Position numbers and translations under genes: made by a program
In this document: positions 35,733 to 44,727 of the stretch, one piece after another
Position numbering within the stretch: position 1 is the first letter of the stretch
How the letters are laid out: each line of letters starts with the position of its first letter
Assembly (NCBI GenBank): GCA_024704765.1
Contig: JAKMXF010000011.1
Location: 789,557 to 853,556, forward strand
Length of the DNA stretch: 64,000 nt
Source of the DNA: Oopsacas minuta
Taxonomy: Eukaryota; Porifera; Hexactinellida; Lyssacinosida; Leucopsacidae
Direction: 5' to 3'
Notes under the pieces: generated by a model
What the model saw: the letters and a program-made list of their open reading frames with translations, nothing else
Database searches by the model: none
What the model was told of the DNA's origin: nothing

Positions 35733-36173
35733 CAGAGCTAATTACGTCAGTAGTAGTTAGTTGAGTAACCGATTTACGGAAATACGGAACGAGCGTAATC
35801 GGAACATAAAATTTTGGCACTACGTTTTCCCATTTCCCCAAAAAAATTCGACATTTTTACACTTTTTGGATATTCAAAAATTCCAAATTTTGCAGGCCGT
35901 AATGAGCTAAAATAATTTGGAGTGTGTATTTGTAATTTTTCTAAATTTGGCTGTGCACCGGCTACGGAGAAATAGGCACCCAATACGGGGACCTTATCTA
36001 AATATATTCGGCACCGTTCAACCAGAAGTACCCAAACAACTGTATTATTATAAATTAATATCAAACGTGCATTAAAAGATGTATTGTAAATGATTTCAAT
36101 ATAACGTTGTATAATCTAGAAATGTTTAGTGAGAATAAAATGAAGTCATCTATTATTAAAATGTCCATCTGCT
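35733..36173. other. Intergenic gap between CFAP61 and SUZ12
   Basis: This presumably carries the CFAP61 promoter and the SUZ12 3' end. The stretch around 35830-35960 has words (TTTTTGGATATT, CAAATTTTGCAGG) partly shared with about 46.6 kb, perhaps an old repeat. No gene. Confidence 0.4.
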
Positions 36174-38222
36174 TTAAATATTAGAATCGTTAATTATAGA
36201 TAAAGACTCGTGTATATGATCTATTGTAATCAGGCCTTGGTCACTTAATTGGATAAGATGAGCTAAAAAGTTATTTGTAAGTGATTGTTCGCGGATTATT
36301 TCACGGTGTTTTTTCGCGAATTCACTGCATATTACAGCTATATGACAGTCGCCGACTACTTTTTTCTGTATCATATAAATATTCCATAACTTCATTATTT
36401 CCTTTTCATCGCGATTAACATCTGTAAAATCGTTTATTAGCTTTTTTGTTTGTGAAAGTAACCATTCATTATTATCATCTTCTGAATCGGAATTAATCTC
36501 ACTTGGGAGGATTGGATGACATGTACGTGAGTGAAAAAAGACGCGATCCATTCCTAAGAATTGTTGACAATCGTCGTCGAAAGATCTGATAAATTCCGTG
36601 ATATTTTCTTCTCTTATTCTCCCTCTAGCTGAATAATGTATAATACTAGTGTAAGGTCTTCTTCGTATAGGCCCGAACCTCCATAATGCAATACCTTGTC
36701 TCCCAAGCTCCTTTGGATCACCGAAAAACGATCCATCATATTCACTATTAACTCTCACGTCAACAACCGTTAAATTGTCAGATGGAATGTACCGAAAATC
36801 GAGTCGAGGATGTGTTGAATTTAAATGTTGTAGTAAGCTATAATCATGGGTGCATACAAGCGAACATAACGGGCATTCGAATCTTGAATTTTGCTGGGTT
36901 TGTTGGTATGTGTTAGACTCGTATATAAAGTTGTATATTGTTGGTGTGTTTGTTAGTTGATCAGTTAATTTAGCTTGTTTATTATGTGGGGTTTCTGTAT
37001 TATTATTCGCGATATTATTGCGCTTTTGTATAGCGCGTGTTAATGGTGTGGAAATGTCAGTGAGATCACGAGTTGTTGGGGGATCATTTGTCCAGGAGAG
37101 AGCGAATGAAAGAGAACAGCGGATCAGTTTCGGAGAATCTTGGTCAGTTGAAGTTTCACTCTCTGGAACGGAAAAGTATACTTCGTATTTGCCCTTCTTC
37201 AGCAAACAGTTTTCACTTTTATTATTAAATAATTTCAATTCAACAATATTATTGGAAGATTTAGGATAAAGATTTCGTATTTTGTCAAGCAAAATATCTG
37301 TTTTTTGCTTAGAAATACTCTCTATTGCTTTTGGATTGGGGCATTGACTACTTTTCTGTTTGGAAATATTGATTGTGTTCTGAGATTTCTGGGGCGTGGA
37401 ACGTGAACGATTTTTGGAACGAACTAACTTTGTTCGTTTCGTTGGTTTTTGGTATGAGTTTGTTTCTATTTCTTTCCGTTTCTTGCTATTACTTTGCCTT
37501 TCGTCAGAATTATTGTGTTCAGATTTTACTTTTGAATAAGATTTGTTCGGTATTACTTCTCCATTGCTTTGTTTAACTGATTTGACTGGAGTCAGGTCGA
37601 TCTCATTTTGAGTTATGATTTCAGTGTCATATTCTTGAGTAGAATGACTAGAAATAGCTGTTTGAGGTAGTCTTTTTATTGAAAATATTAATGAAGTTTG
37701 TTGTAATATGGGAACTGAATGAGTTTTCAAACTTTTAAATGGGATAGTTAGGGGAATAGTGTTCTCGCTATCTTTTGGTAGAAATGAGAAAGTGCCCAGA
37801 TTAATATTCTCAAATTTTGCGGGCGAGTTATCTGGCCGTTTCAGAGCCAAAGTGGCCTCCCAAATTGTGTCTTCAGTCCATTCTGAGTCTGTTTGGTTTG
37901 TTATTGAAAAGTTATTAAAATTGATTTTCAAACAAGAATCTGAATGTCTATCATGTTCAATTATTTCCGTTTCATCACGACAATATTCTAAAATTTCACC
38001 TAAGTTAAACTTTGACCTTGAAGGGATAGTCCTTGGGTTGTCATTCTGTCTTCGCATATAAGAGAGATTCCGGTTAAGGAAGATAGGTTGCTCTAAGAAA
38101 CGTTCTCTTAACACGCGGTATATTTGTGCTGGCCTTTCAAACGAGCTTAGAAACTTTTCATAATCCTTTTGTAGATGTACATGTAACTTTGAATTCACAT
38201 GATTGTTACCTATAAATTCCAT
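36174..38222 (-). CDS. SUZ12: Polycomb protein SUZ12
   Basis: SUZ12 is the scaffold subunit of PRC2, which methylates histone H3 Lys27. This intronless 682-codon frame has the family layout. An N-terminal region (FLSSFERPAQIYRVLRERFL) resembles the zinc-finger-binding/neck segment. A basic, low-complexity linker covers about residues 225-300. A single C2H2 zinc finger lies near residues 450-470 (FECPLCSLVCTHDYSLLQHL followed by NSTH). The C-terminal VEFS box covers about residues 525-670 (FFHSRTCHPILPSEINSDSED; EKEIMKLWNIYMIQKKV). The VEFS box is the EZH2-binding, catalysis-stimulating part. Human SUZ12 is 739 aa, so length agrees. Confidence 0.93.
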   Translation of the reverse strand: MEFIGNNHVNSKLHVHLQKDYEKFLSSFERPAQIYRVLRERFLEQPIFLNRNLSYMRRQNDNPRTIPSRSKFNLGEILEYCRDETEIIEHDRHSDSCLKINFNNFSITNQTDSEWTEDTIWEATLALKRPDNSPAKFENINLGTFSFLPKDSENTIPLTIPFKSLKTHSVPILQQTSLIFSIKRLPQTAISSHSTQEYDTEIITQNEIDLTPVKSVKQSNGEVIPNKSYSKVKSEHNNSDERQSNSKKRKEIETNSYQKPTKRTKLVRSKNRSRSTPQKSQNTINISKQKSSQCPNPKAIESISKQKTDILLDKIRNLYPKSSNNIVELKLFNNKSENCLLKKGKYEVYFSVPESETSTDQDSPKLIRCSLSFALSWTNDPPTTRDLTDISTPLTRAIQKRNNIANNNTETPHNKQAKLTDQLTNTPTIYNFIYESNTYQQTQQNSRFECPLCSLVCTHDYSLLQHLNSTHPRLDFRYIPSDNLTVVDVRVNSEYDGSFFGDPKELGRQGIALWRFGPIRRRPYTSIIHYSARGRIREENITEFIRSFDDDCQQFLGMDRVFFHSRTCHPILPSEINSDSEDDNNEWLLSQTKKLINDFTDVNRDEKEIMKLWNIYMIQKKVVGDCHIAVICSEFAKKHREIIREQSLTNNFLAHLIQLSDQGLITIDHIHESLSIINDSNI

Positions 38223-38283
38223 GCTGCAAACAAGAATATAAAATCATCGAAATTTCGTATACGAAGAAATATGGATATATACG

Positions 38284-38423
38284 TATAGTGGAGTCCGCCT
38301 ATTAGTAAATCGTATTTTGCATGAATTTTCCTTGCCAATTCGCGAATTTCCTTTCCCCCCAAATAATTTCCTGAAAATTGCTATTTATTGATGTAAAATT
38401 ATTGTAATTCGCGAACTCCACTA
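38284..38423. repeat. Inverted-repeat element family 2 (GTGGAGTCCGCCTATTAG)
   Basis: It begins TATAGTGGAGTCCGCCTATT and ends CGCGAACTCCACTAATA, an imperfect terminal inverted repeat. The internal words AATCGTATTTTGCATGAATT and TTTCCTGAAAATTGCTATTT recur at 52.8 kb and 56.2 kb. It lies between SUZ12 and the first P450. Confidence 0.75.
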
Positions 38424-38555
38424 ATAATGTAATATTAACGATAAATAATGTTACATTACAGGGGAACTGTGAACTACAGAATTTGCTGAATAAAAATAAT
38501 AGTGAATATCTGTATGAATATGATACACCAATCGTAAATATTATTCTCTGAAGTA

Positions 38556-40523
38556 TCATATTGGTGATAATAGTATCTTCATAGGATGTTTCGGTTTTAA
38601 CAAAATATTCGGTTCATACTCCATTTCTTCAGGGAAATCTCTGGGTAATGCCAAATTAAAACGTGTTAAAATCCGCGCAATAACATAATTCAACTCGTGT
38701 AGAGCCATAATCTGTCCAATACAATTTCTAGAACCAGCTGAGAATGGTATATAACTGAATGGTACAATCTTATCAATATTATCCTCAGAGAATCTGTATG
38801 GATTAAATTCACTTGGATTATCCCATACATTAGGATTGTTATGCATATGATTAATTCCTATTATAACCATGTAACCAGCTGGGAGAGCGTGTCCACCCAA
38901 CTCAGCTGATTCGGGTGATTTACGAATTATGGAAGTTACAGGGGGATACATGCGTAGAGATTCTTTGATACACATTGATAGGAACTTTAGATTTGATATT
39001 GACGACTTGTCTAGTGCTTTAATACCATCACAAACTAATGGAAAATATAATATAAAGACTAGATACAGTCATGCTAGTCAACTCCCCGTTATATCGAAGC
39101 TCAAGAAACCCGCATAATTCGATATAGGAGGATGTATCCATACTCGATATAGCGGGAGTTGACTGTATTTCAATATTGTACACTGAAGATAGGGAGAAAT
39201 CGCGAATTTTTAACAACAGTGTATTTCGAATTATTTAAGCACAAAAAAGTTGTCTAACATTTAAAAACTTCCTGTCTACACATGTCCTGATAATTAGTGT
39301 GTTTAGCTAGCAGATACAGTGTCCATGTAAGAGCTGTAGCAGTAGTATCATGTCCCTCAAATACAAACGTATCTACTTCATCTCTAATCTCTTCATCAGT
39401 TAATGTGGGATTAGAAGCATGTAGGAGAATATCCAGGAAATCTCTGAAAGAATTATACTTAGTGATTATTCGAATTTAGTAGGAAACTTTAAAACCACAA
39501 AAGCAAGCGCCTAGAGTCTTATTATATAGTAGTCATAGATATTGTCAAGGATATTGAATCTGACGATAGGCTAGCTGTTCCCAACCCATTTCACCAATCT
39601 TAACACATTCTCTGGACCCCCTGCCGTCGACCGTAGACCACCAAGGGCCAATAGACTCCAGGGTGGGAACCGCTAGAATAGACGAATTATAAACTAGATA
39701 ATAACCTGTAATTTGATTCTCGATAATTATGACTTTGTCCCATTAAACGTTTCCTCTCTAAAATAACATCATAAGTAAACTGCTTAGCTCTCTTACAAGT
39801 TAAATCAAATTCTCTTCCCAATTGTGTTCGATTAAAAATATAATTAAAATAGTACTTTTCAGGGTATCTAACACGAGTTAATACTATTCTAGTGAGAGCT
39901 GCTACATCTTGAACATATTGCAGTTGTTCTCGTTGAATTTGGCAGTCAGTCTTTACAGAGCAAATACACTGCAATATAATATCAAGAGTTAGATAGGGAA
40001 TCCATTCTTGTAGTACTACATGATCAGCTGATTGTATTGCCCATAGGTCTAACATTACATCTACACATTCTGAATATACAGCAAAGAATCCGTCTAGGAT
40101 TTGGTAATGGAAAGCTGGTGTTAATAGTTTTCTATGTCGAAACCATTTATCACCTTTAGATGTTAATAATCCATCTCCTATCCATTTGAAGAAGTTCGAA
40201 TAAAATGGACTTTTTGGGTAATTTTCATTGATTATAGTTTTCACAGAATCTGGATGTGAGACGAGTAAATTCATGACAGGACCCGTAGCAAACCGGCATA
40301 ACTTCGGTTGCTTCCAAGAAAGTTTCTTTCGAAAATTGAATAGCGTGTTAAAATCGTTCGCACTTTCATCTTCAACTATTTGTGTACCGCTGAGTAAGCC
40401 ACGTAATGGAGGTCCAGGTAATGAACGCATATAGAAATAAGCTCTTATAACTTTAATTATTCTGTACGTTAAATATGAACACATTATTGTCAGGAATGTA
40501 GCGATAATCAAAGTTAGAGTCAT
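38556..40523 (-). CDS. Cytochrome P450, CYP4-like, copy A
   Basis: A microsomal monooxygenase. Exons are 40523-39706, 39443-39259 and 39034-38556, 493 aa in total, with identical exon lengths in copy B. An N-terminal membrane anchor precedes the LPGPP proline hinge. [14 protein letters not shown] is the helix C region (WRxxR-like) typical of CYP4. The I-helix reads [18 protein letters not shown], with the oxygen-activating AGxDT-type motif as EGHDT. The K-helix ExxR is KESLR, the meander is [10 protein letters not shown], and the heme-thiolate loop is [11 protein letters not shown], with Cys as the iron ligand. The two introns contain a hAT-like element and a family 1 MITE. Three exon blocks are nearly identical to copy B while the remainder is diverged. 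Substrate is unknown; CYP4 enzymes are often fatty-acid omega-hydroxylases. Confidence 0.95.
39075..39167. repeat. MITE family 1 copy, in P450 A intron 2
   Basis: AGTCAACTCCCCGTTATATC at the left and GATATAGCGGGAGTTGACTG at the right form a near-perfect inverted repeat. It is a short (~95 bp) derivative taking up much of the 224-bp intron. Confidence 0.85.
39571..39676. repeat. hAT-like miniature element, in P450 A intron 1
   Basis: It begins CTAGCTGTTCCCAACCC and ends GGGTGGGAACCGCTAG. These are inverted termini of the CAGNGGTTCCCAACC type known from hAT transposons. The interior contains TGGACCCCCTG and GACCACCAAGG, matching words in the YTH-gene intron at 58.3 kb. Confidence 0.7.
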
Positions 40524-40610
40524 GGCTAATTATACGAGAAGTGTAAAAATGAAATATCATAAAAATTACAACTAATTTACCGAAAATAACAAAAGTAAAA
40601 TTTCGACAAA

Positions 40611-42418
40611 TTAAATTGGTGAAATGTCTATCCTCAATGGTAACTTAGGTTTAAGTAAAATATTCATTTGAAACTCTATTTCTTCTGGAGAGTCTTTAGG
40701 TAATGCCAAATTAAAACGTGTTATAATCCGCGCAATAACATAATTCAACTCGTGTAGAGCCATAATCTGTCCAATACAATTTCTAGAACAAGCTGAGAAT
40801 GGTATATAACTGAATGGTACAATCTTATCAATATTATCCTCAGAGAATCTGTATGGATTAAATTCACTTGGATTATCCCAGATATCACTATGGTTATGCA
40901 TTTGGTAAATTCCAATTGTAGTGAGTAACCCAGCAGGTAGTTTATGACCTGCTACGGTAGATGGCTTAGCAGGACATCTTGATATATTTATAACTGGTGG
41001 GTAGAGACGTAAAGATTCTTTTATACACATTGGAAGGAAAATTAATGAGGTAATTGTTGATTTTGTTATTGATGAATTTCCATCCAAAACTAAAAGATCT
41101 TTGAAGATAAAATATTTTCAAAATACAGTCAACTCGGGTTATATAGAAATACCCGCTTATTTCCTAAGTCTGAAATTATACAAATCAGTTATATCGAACT
41201 CCGCGTATATCAAAGTAATTATCGCGGGTTTCTTGAGCTTCTATATAACGGGAGTTGACTGTTAACAAGTTGTCTAACATTTAAAAACTTCCTGTCTACA
41301 CATGTCCTGATAATTAGTGTGTTTAGCTAGCAGATACAGTGTCCATGTAAGAGCTGTAGCAGTAGTATCATGTCCCTCAAATACAAACGTATCTACTTCA
41401 TCTCTAATCTCTTCATCAGTTAATGTGGGATCAGAAGCATGTAGGAGAATATCCAGGAAATCTCTATACAAAACATATGTATTCATTACATGAGATTTCA
41501 GTAAAAATAATTAAAAATATATTGTAACTTCCACAAATGAGGTGCTAGGTAACCCGAAAAATGCTACCCTGTTTCCCCGTTTGTAGAGGTTTTACTGTAC
41601 CTATATTTGCTATTTTGTCCACTATCGCCATTTTCTAATTGACGTTTCCGAGCTAGAATTATTTCGTAAGTAAATTGTCTAGCCCTCTGACGAACTTCTA
41701 TAAACTCTCTCCCCAGCTGACTACGATTAAATATGAAGTCATAATAATACTTCACAGGTTGTCTGAACCTCAGTATAGTTATACGAGTTAGAGAAGCTAC
41801 ATCTTGAACATATTGCAGTTGTTCTCGTTTAATTTGGCAGTCAGTCTTTACAGAGCAAATACACTGCAATATAATATCAAGAGTTAGATAGGGAATCCAT
41901 TCTTGTAGTACTACATGATCAGCTGATTGTATTGCCCATAGGTCTAACATTACATCTACACATTCTGAATATACAGCAAAGAATCCGTCTAGGATTTGGT
42001 AATGGAAAGCTGGTGTTAATAGTTTTCTATGTCGAAACCATTTATCACCTTTAGATGTTAATAATCCATCTCCTATCCAATCTTGGATTAATTTGTATGT
42101 TGAATGTTTAGGGAAATTCTCGTTAAAAATAGCCTTTACAGATTCAGGGTCAGAACACAGGACCTGTATCATAGGACCAATTGCAAAACGACATAATTTC
42201 GGGTATTTTGATATCCATTTCTTCCTGAATTCTAATGTCTGATTCAAATCATTATTCGACTCTTGCAAAGGGAAGGAATTGCCGCGTAGAAGGCTTGGTA
42301 TTGGTGGACCAGGTAGAGAACGGAGGTAGATATAGTTACGTGTGGATTTGGCAAGTTTGTATATGATATAAGATAACAGGATAATCAGAATTGTGTATAC
42401 AATGGTAGTCCATGGCAT
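40611..42418 (-). CDS. Cytochrome P450, CYP4-like, copy B
   Basis: This is the tandem paralogue of copy A. Exons are 42418-41601, 41463-41279 and 41089-40611. All three lengths (818, 185, 479 bp) equal those of copy A, giving 493 aa. The anchor, LPGPP hinge, helix C, EGHDT I-helix, KESLR and FNPYRF are all present. In the heme loop the sequence is [11 protein letters not shown]: the first conserved Gly of FxxGxRxCxG is Cys here, whereas copy A has Gly. The iron-ligand Cys itself is intact. Intron 1 begins at the terminal repeat of a family 4 element and intron 2 holds a family 1 MITE. Likely an active or recently active enzyme; the Gly-to-Cys change could reduce heme-loop fit. Confidence 0.95.
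41124..41262. repeat. MITE family 1 copy, in P450 B intron 2
   Basis: It runs from TACAGTCAACTCGGGTTATA to CTATATAACGGGAGTTGACT followed by GTTA. It occupies about 139 of the 189 bp of the intron. Confidence 0.85.
41520..41599. repeat. Family 4 miniature element forming the P450 B intron 1 donor
   Basis: Read on the minus strand it starts TACAGTAAAACCTCTACAAA at 41599; the other end near 41520 is TATTGTAACTTCCACAAATG on the plus strand. The GT of the splice donor (41600-41599) is the flanking G plus the first T of the element. Related elements lie at 31.35 kb and 52.04 kb. Confidence 0.7.
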
Positions 42419-42654
42419 AGCTACTATTATGAGTTAATTATTAAGATATGTATACAAGCAATTGAATTGTTATAATGGAGGGCAACCAATTTCACCCTCT
42501 ATACAATTTATAAGTGGACCTCCTATATACTGCAATACAAATTTAGAGATCACGTGGACTCCTGCTGTCCTCAGTTGACCACCAATGGATCAATAACTAT
42601 TACATCAAAAGATAAATTACACATAAATTCAAGCTCATTTACACACTCAAATAT
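42419..42654. other. Spacer between P450 B and selenoprotein cluster
   Basis: No gene was seen. The segment at about 42483-42598 shares diverged words with the hAT-like element of P450 A intron 1 (AACCAATTTCACC, GACCACCAATGGATCAATA), so it is likely an old copy. Confidence 0.4.
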
Positions 42655-42715
42655 TTCCTCAAAACATCAGAATAAAATGCTAGAATTTTTACACTATATT
42701 CTTCACAAATAAGGC
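42655..42715 (-). promoter_or_regulatory. SECIS element of SelW-like gene 1
   Basis: Read on the minus strand, the core is GTGA, then 12 nt (AGAATATAGTGT), an AAAAA apical-loop start, and a return strand ending TTTTATTC before TGAT. The quartet GTGA/TGAT, the 12-nt spacing to the unpaired A run and the GAATA/TATTC stem fit a eukaryotic SECIS. It lies in the 3' UTR, about 70 bp past the stop codon, where selenoprotein mRNAs carry it. Confidence 0.85.
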
Positions 42716-42776
42716 ATATACAAGATGAGTAATAAACTAAAGAACATGCTAATATCCAGCTAGAACAATTTTAATG

Positions 42777-43073
42777 TTAAGTACATTCTTTCTTGATTTC
42801 AGCAATAATGCCAAGTAGTTCTGTTTCGTTCGGGAATCTATTTTCATTTTTCTTCTTGCTGTAAATAACCCTTCCTTTCACAAGTATAACAAAGTTCCCT
42901 GTGATAAATTTATCAGGTTTACACCCTACAGAAACACTGGCAAGTTCAGGGTGTTTCAAAAGGTCATTTTTGAACTCCCTGTACTTGCCAGAATAACCTC
43001 AGGCAACACAGTATTCTACAATTACATCAGCGTTTGGATTTTCATCTGATTGACTACTCATTAATCCACCCAT
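42777..43073 (-). CDS. SELENOW: Selenoprotein W-like protein 1 (UGA = Sec)
   Basis: A small thioredoxin-like (Rdx family) redox protein. The frame starts at ATG 43073 and is interrupted by one in-frame TGA at 43001-42999 (codon 25); reading it as selenocysteine gives 98 aa. The residues around it are EYCVAUGYSGKYREFKNDLL, the CxxU redox motif and flanks of SelW. The downstream part contains VILVKGRVIYSKK and RFPNETELLGIIAEIKK, matching the family's FEV-x-x-x-G-x-x-(I/V)-x-S-K..G.FP pattern. A SECIS hairpin follows in the 3' UTR. The gene is a single exon and the first of three tandem copies. A conventional ORF finder would report only the 60-aa C-terminal part. Confidence 0.93.
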
Positions 43074-43229
43074 TACTTAAAATCTAATTGTATAAAAAAA
43101 CATTAGCAAACTGTCGTTCAAAAATTACGTAACGCTACAAGGGGTGGTATGCGGGGAAATAATGAATATATGAATAGACACACTCAGCTATTTATAATTT
43201 CAAGCTCATTTAGAAACACTCAAATATTT

Positions 43230-43290
43230 CCTCAAAAATATCAGAATAAAATGCTAGAATATTTACATCAAATTCATCATAAATAGAGGC
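43230..43290 (-). promoter_or_regulatory. SECIS element of SelW-like gene 2
   Basis: On the minus strand: ATGA (43280-43277), 12 nt TGAATTTGATGT, an unpaired AAA, then the return strand AGCATTTTATTC and TGAT (43243-43240). The stem shares its 3' strand with copy 1 while the 5' strand differs but still pairs at most positions, which supports selection on structure. Confidence 0.88.
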
Positions 43291-43344
43291 AGATATAAGA
43301 GTATAAACTAATGAAACATGATAAATTCCAGTTAGACCTATTTA

Positions 43345-43644
43345 TTAAGTGCGAATCAATTCTTTCTTGATTTCAGCGACAATACTCAGAAGATCTTTTT
43401 CATCTGGGAACCTATTGTTATTCTTCTTGTCGAATATTACCCTTCCTTTGACACGCACGATAAAGTCTCCTGTCCCTCTTCTATCAGCTATGCCCCCTAC
43501 AGAAATGCTGGCAAGTTCAGGGTGTTTCAAAAGTTCATTTTTGAACGCCCTGTACTTGCCAGAATAGCCTCAGCTACCACAGTATTGTACAGTGACATCT
43601 GCATTGGGATTGTTACCACACTCACAGCTCATTTTCCCTCCCAT
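43345..43644 (-). CDS. SELENOW: Selenoprotein W-like protein 2 (UGA = Sec)
   Basis: A tandem paralogue of gene 1. ATG is at 43644 and the in-frame TGA at 43572-43570, again codon 25; translation as Sec gives 99 aa. The motif is VQYCGSUGYSGKYRAFKNEL, a CxxU redox centre. The C-terminal half (FIVRVKGRVIFDKK; RFPDEKDLLSIVAEIKKEL) is close to gene 1. The N-terminus has two extra Cys (MSCECG). Its own SECIS is in the 3' UTR. The spacing between genes is only about 270 bp, consistent with recent tandem duplication. Confidence 0.93.
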
Positions 43645-43684
43645 TCTAATAACAACTAATTGAATAGTAAAAAATAGTAAATTT

Positions 43685-43790
43685 TACAGTCAACTCCCGT
43701 TATACCAAAGCTCAAGGGACCGCGGTAATTGCTTCGATATAAGCGGGTATTTCGATATATCCGTGTTCGGTATAACGAGGGTTGACTATA
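43685..43790. repeat. MITE family 1 copy between SelW-like genes 2 and 3
   Basis: It begins TACAGTCAACTCCCGTTATA and ends GGTATAACGAGGGTTGACTA. A short ~106-bp derivative lies between the start of gene 2 and the SECIS of gene 3. Confidence 0.9.
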
Positions 43791-43854
43791 CATATATGAT
43801 AAATATTCATAATTCTATTATAAATAAATAAAACAAAAAAGCTTTGAACTAAAT

Positions 43855-43915
43855 TCCTGAAAAATCAGATTCAAATAGGAAAACACTTTACATTTGAATC
43901 GTCATAATAATAGGT
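43855..43915 (-). promoter_or_regulatory. SECIS element of SelW-like gene 3
   Basis: On the minus strand: ATGA (43905-43902), then C, the 9-bp strand GATTCAAAT, GT, an unpaired AAA and loop, the exactly complementary ATTTGAATC, and TGAT (43867-43864). A perfect 9-bp helix between the quartet and the A-rich apical loop is textbook SECIS form. It begins only about 15 bp after the stop codon. Confidence 0.92.
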
Positions 43916-43918
43916 GAA

Positions 43919-44212
43919 TTAGTTCTTAGCTAAACTAGGAATTTCATCTTTAATCTGTGCTACAATCCTAACGGTATCTTCCTCAGTCGGGAATCTACCC
44001 TCCATATCTTGTCTACTCCAAACTATTTTCCCGTTAACTTCAACTTTAAAAGCATCTACAGCATCAATTTGTCTACCGATAACATTAACGCGGTTTTCCT
44101 TGAGGTTTTCCATTAAGTTCGCTTTCAATAAAGAGAACATGAAGAGAGAACCTCATCCCTGATTGTAAATAATCGCTACTTCAACTCTATTCACACTGTT
44201 TGTATTTCCCAT
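43919..44212 (-). CDS. Selenoprotein W-like protein 3, Sec kept but partner Cys replaced by Asn
   Basis: A third tandem member, clearly diverged. ATG is at 44212 and the in-frame TGA at 44155-44153 (codon 20); the product is 97 aa with Sec. The redox site reads VEVAIIYNQGUGSLFMFSLL, so the CxxU motif has become NxxU. The rest keeps the Rdx-family end: AFKVEVNGKIVWSRQDMEGR and FPTEEDTVRIVAQIKDEI. The SECIS downstream is the most regular of the three, so Sec insertion is probably under selection even though the resolving Cys is gone. It could be a SelW-like protein with a different mechanism, such as a mixed disulfide partner or peroxidase-like use of Sec. Confidence 0.88.
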
Positions 44213-44727
44213 TATAATAATTGAAAATTTTGGAATTATTATGAATTGGATTTAATAGCCTAATTATCTTAAATGGTTCTCAAATGACAGTGTATACTGA
44301 AAATACAGTATGACTAAACCTCAAGGCAGTGGGGGAAGGAATTTCTATATTCTAGACAAGATATCAGAGATTAGAGGTTGATAATTAGAATTTATCTAAC
44401 CTAATTCGAACAAAAGGAAATTCGTAACCAACCACTATTCACTTTGCTCGTCCCAAAAGACTTTTAGTCGCCAATTCGTAAGTAGATAAGTCTGTGGTGG
44501 GTGTAGTTATCAAATTTCACACAATAGAATTGATGGGTAATTAATTAGATTAAATGAAATGATATGACTTGGCAGATGATAATAATTCATAAAGTAATTG
44601 CTTAGATTAAGTGTACGGGCATTTTGAATAGCGGGTTTGTACGGAGATACCTGATAGGCATTTTCCTTACTAGAAAGTGCCATTTCTTATAAATGGGTTG
44701 AAAAATACCTAAATTAAATCGAATAAA
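44213..44727. other. Divergent promoter region, SelW-like 3 / Frizzled-type receptor
   Basis: A 515-bp AT-rich stretch lies between divergent start codons, so both promoters are expected here. No clear repeat or coding region is visible. Confidence 0.45.

Noticed and set aside
42777-43530. The two 60-codon frames as short standalone proteins starting MKHPELAS
   Set aside because: They are the C-terminal parts of selenoprotein W-like proteins. The true starts lie upstream of the in-frame UGA.
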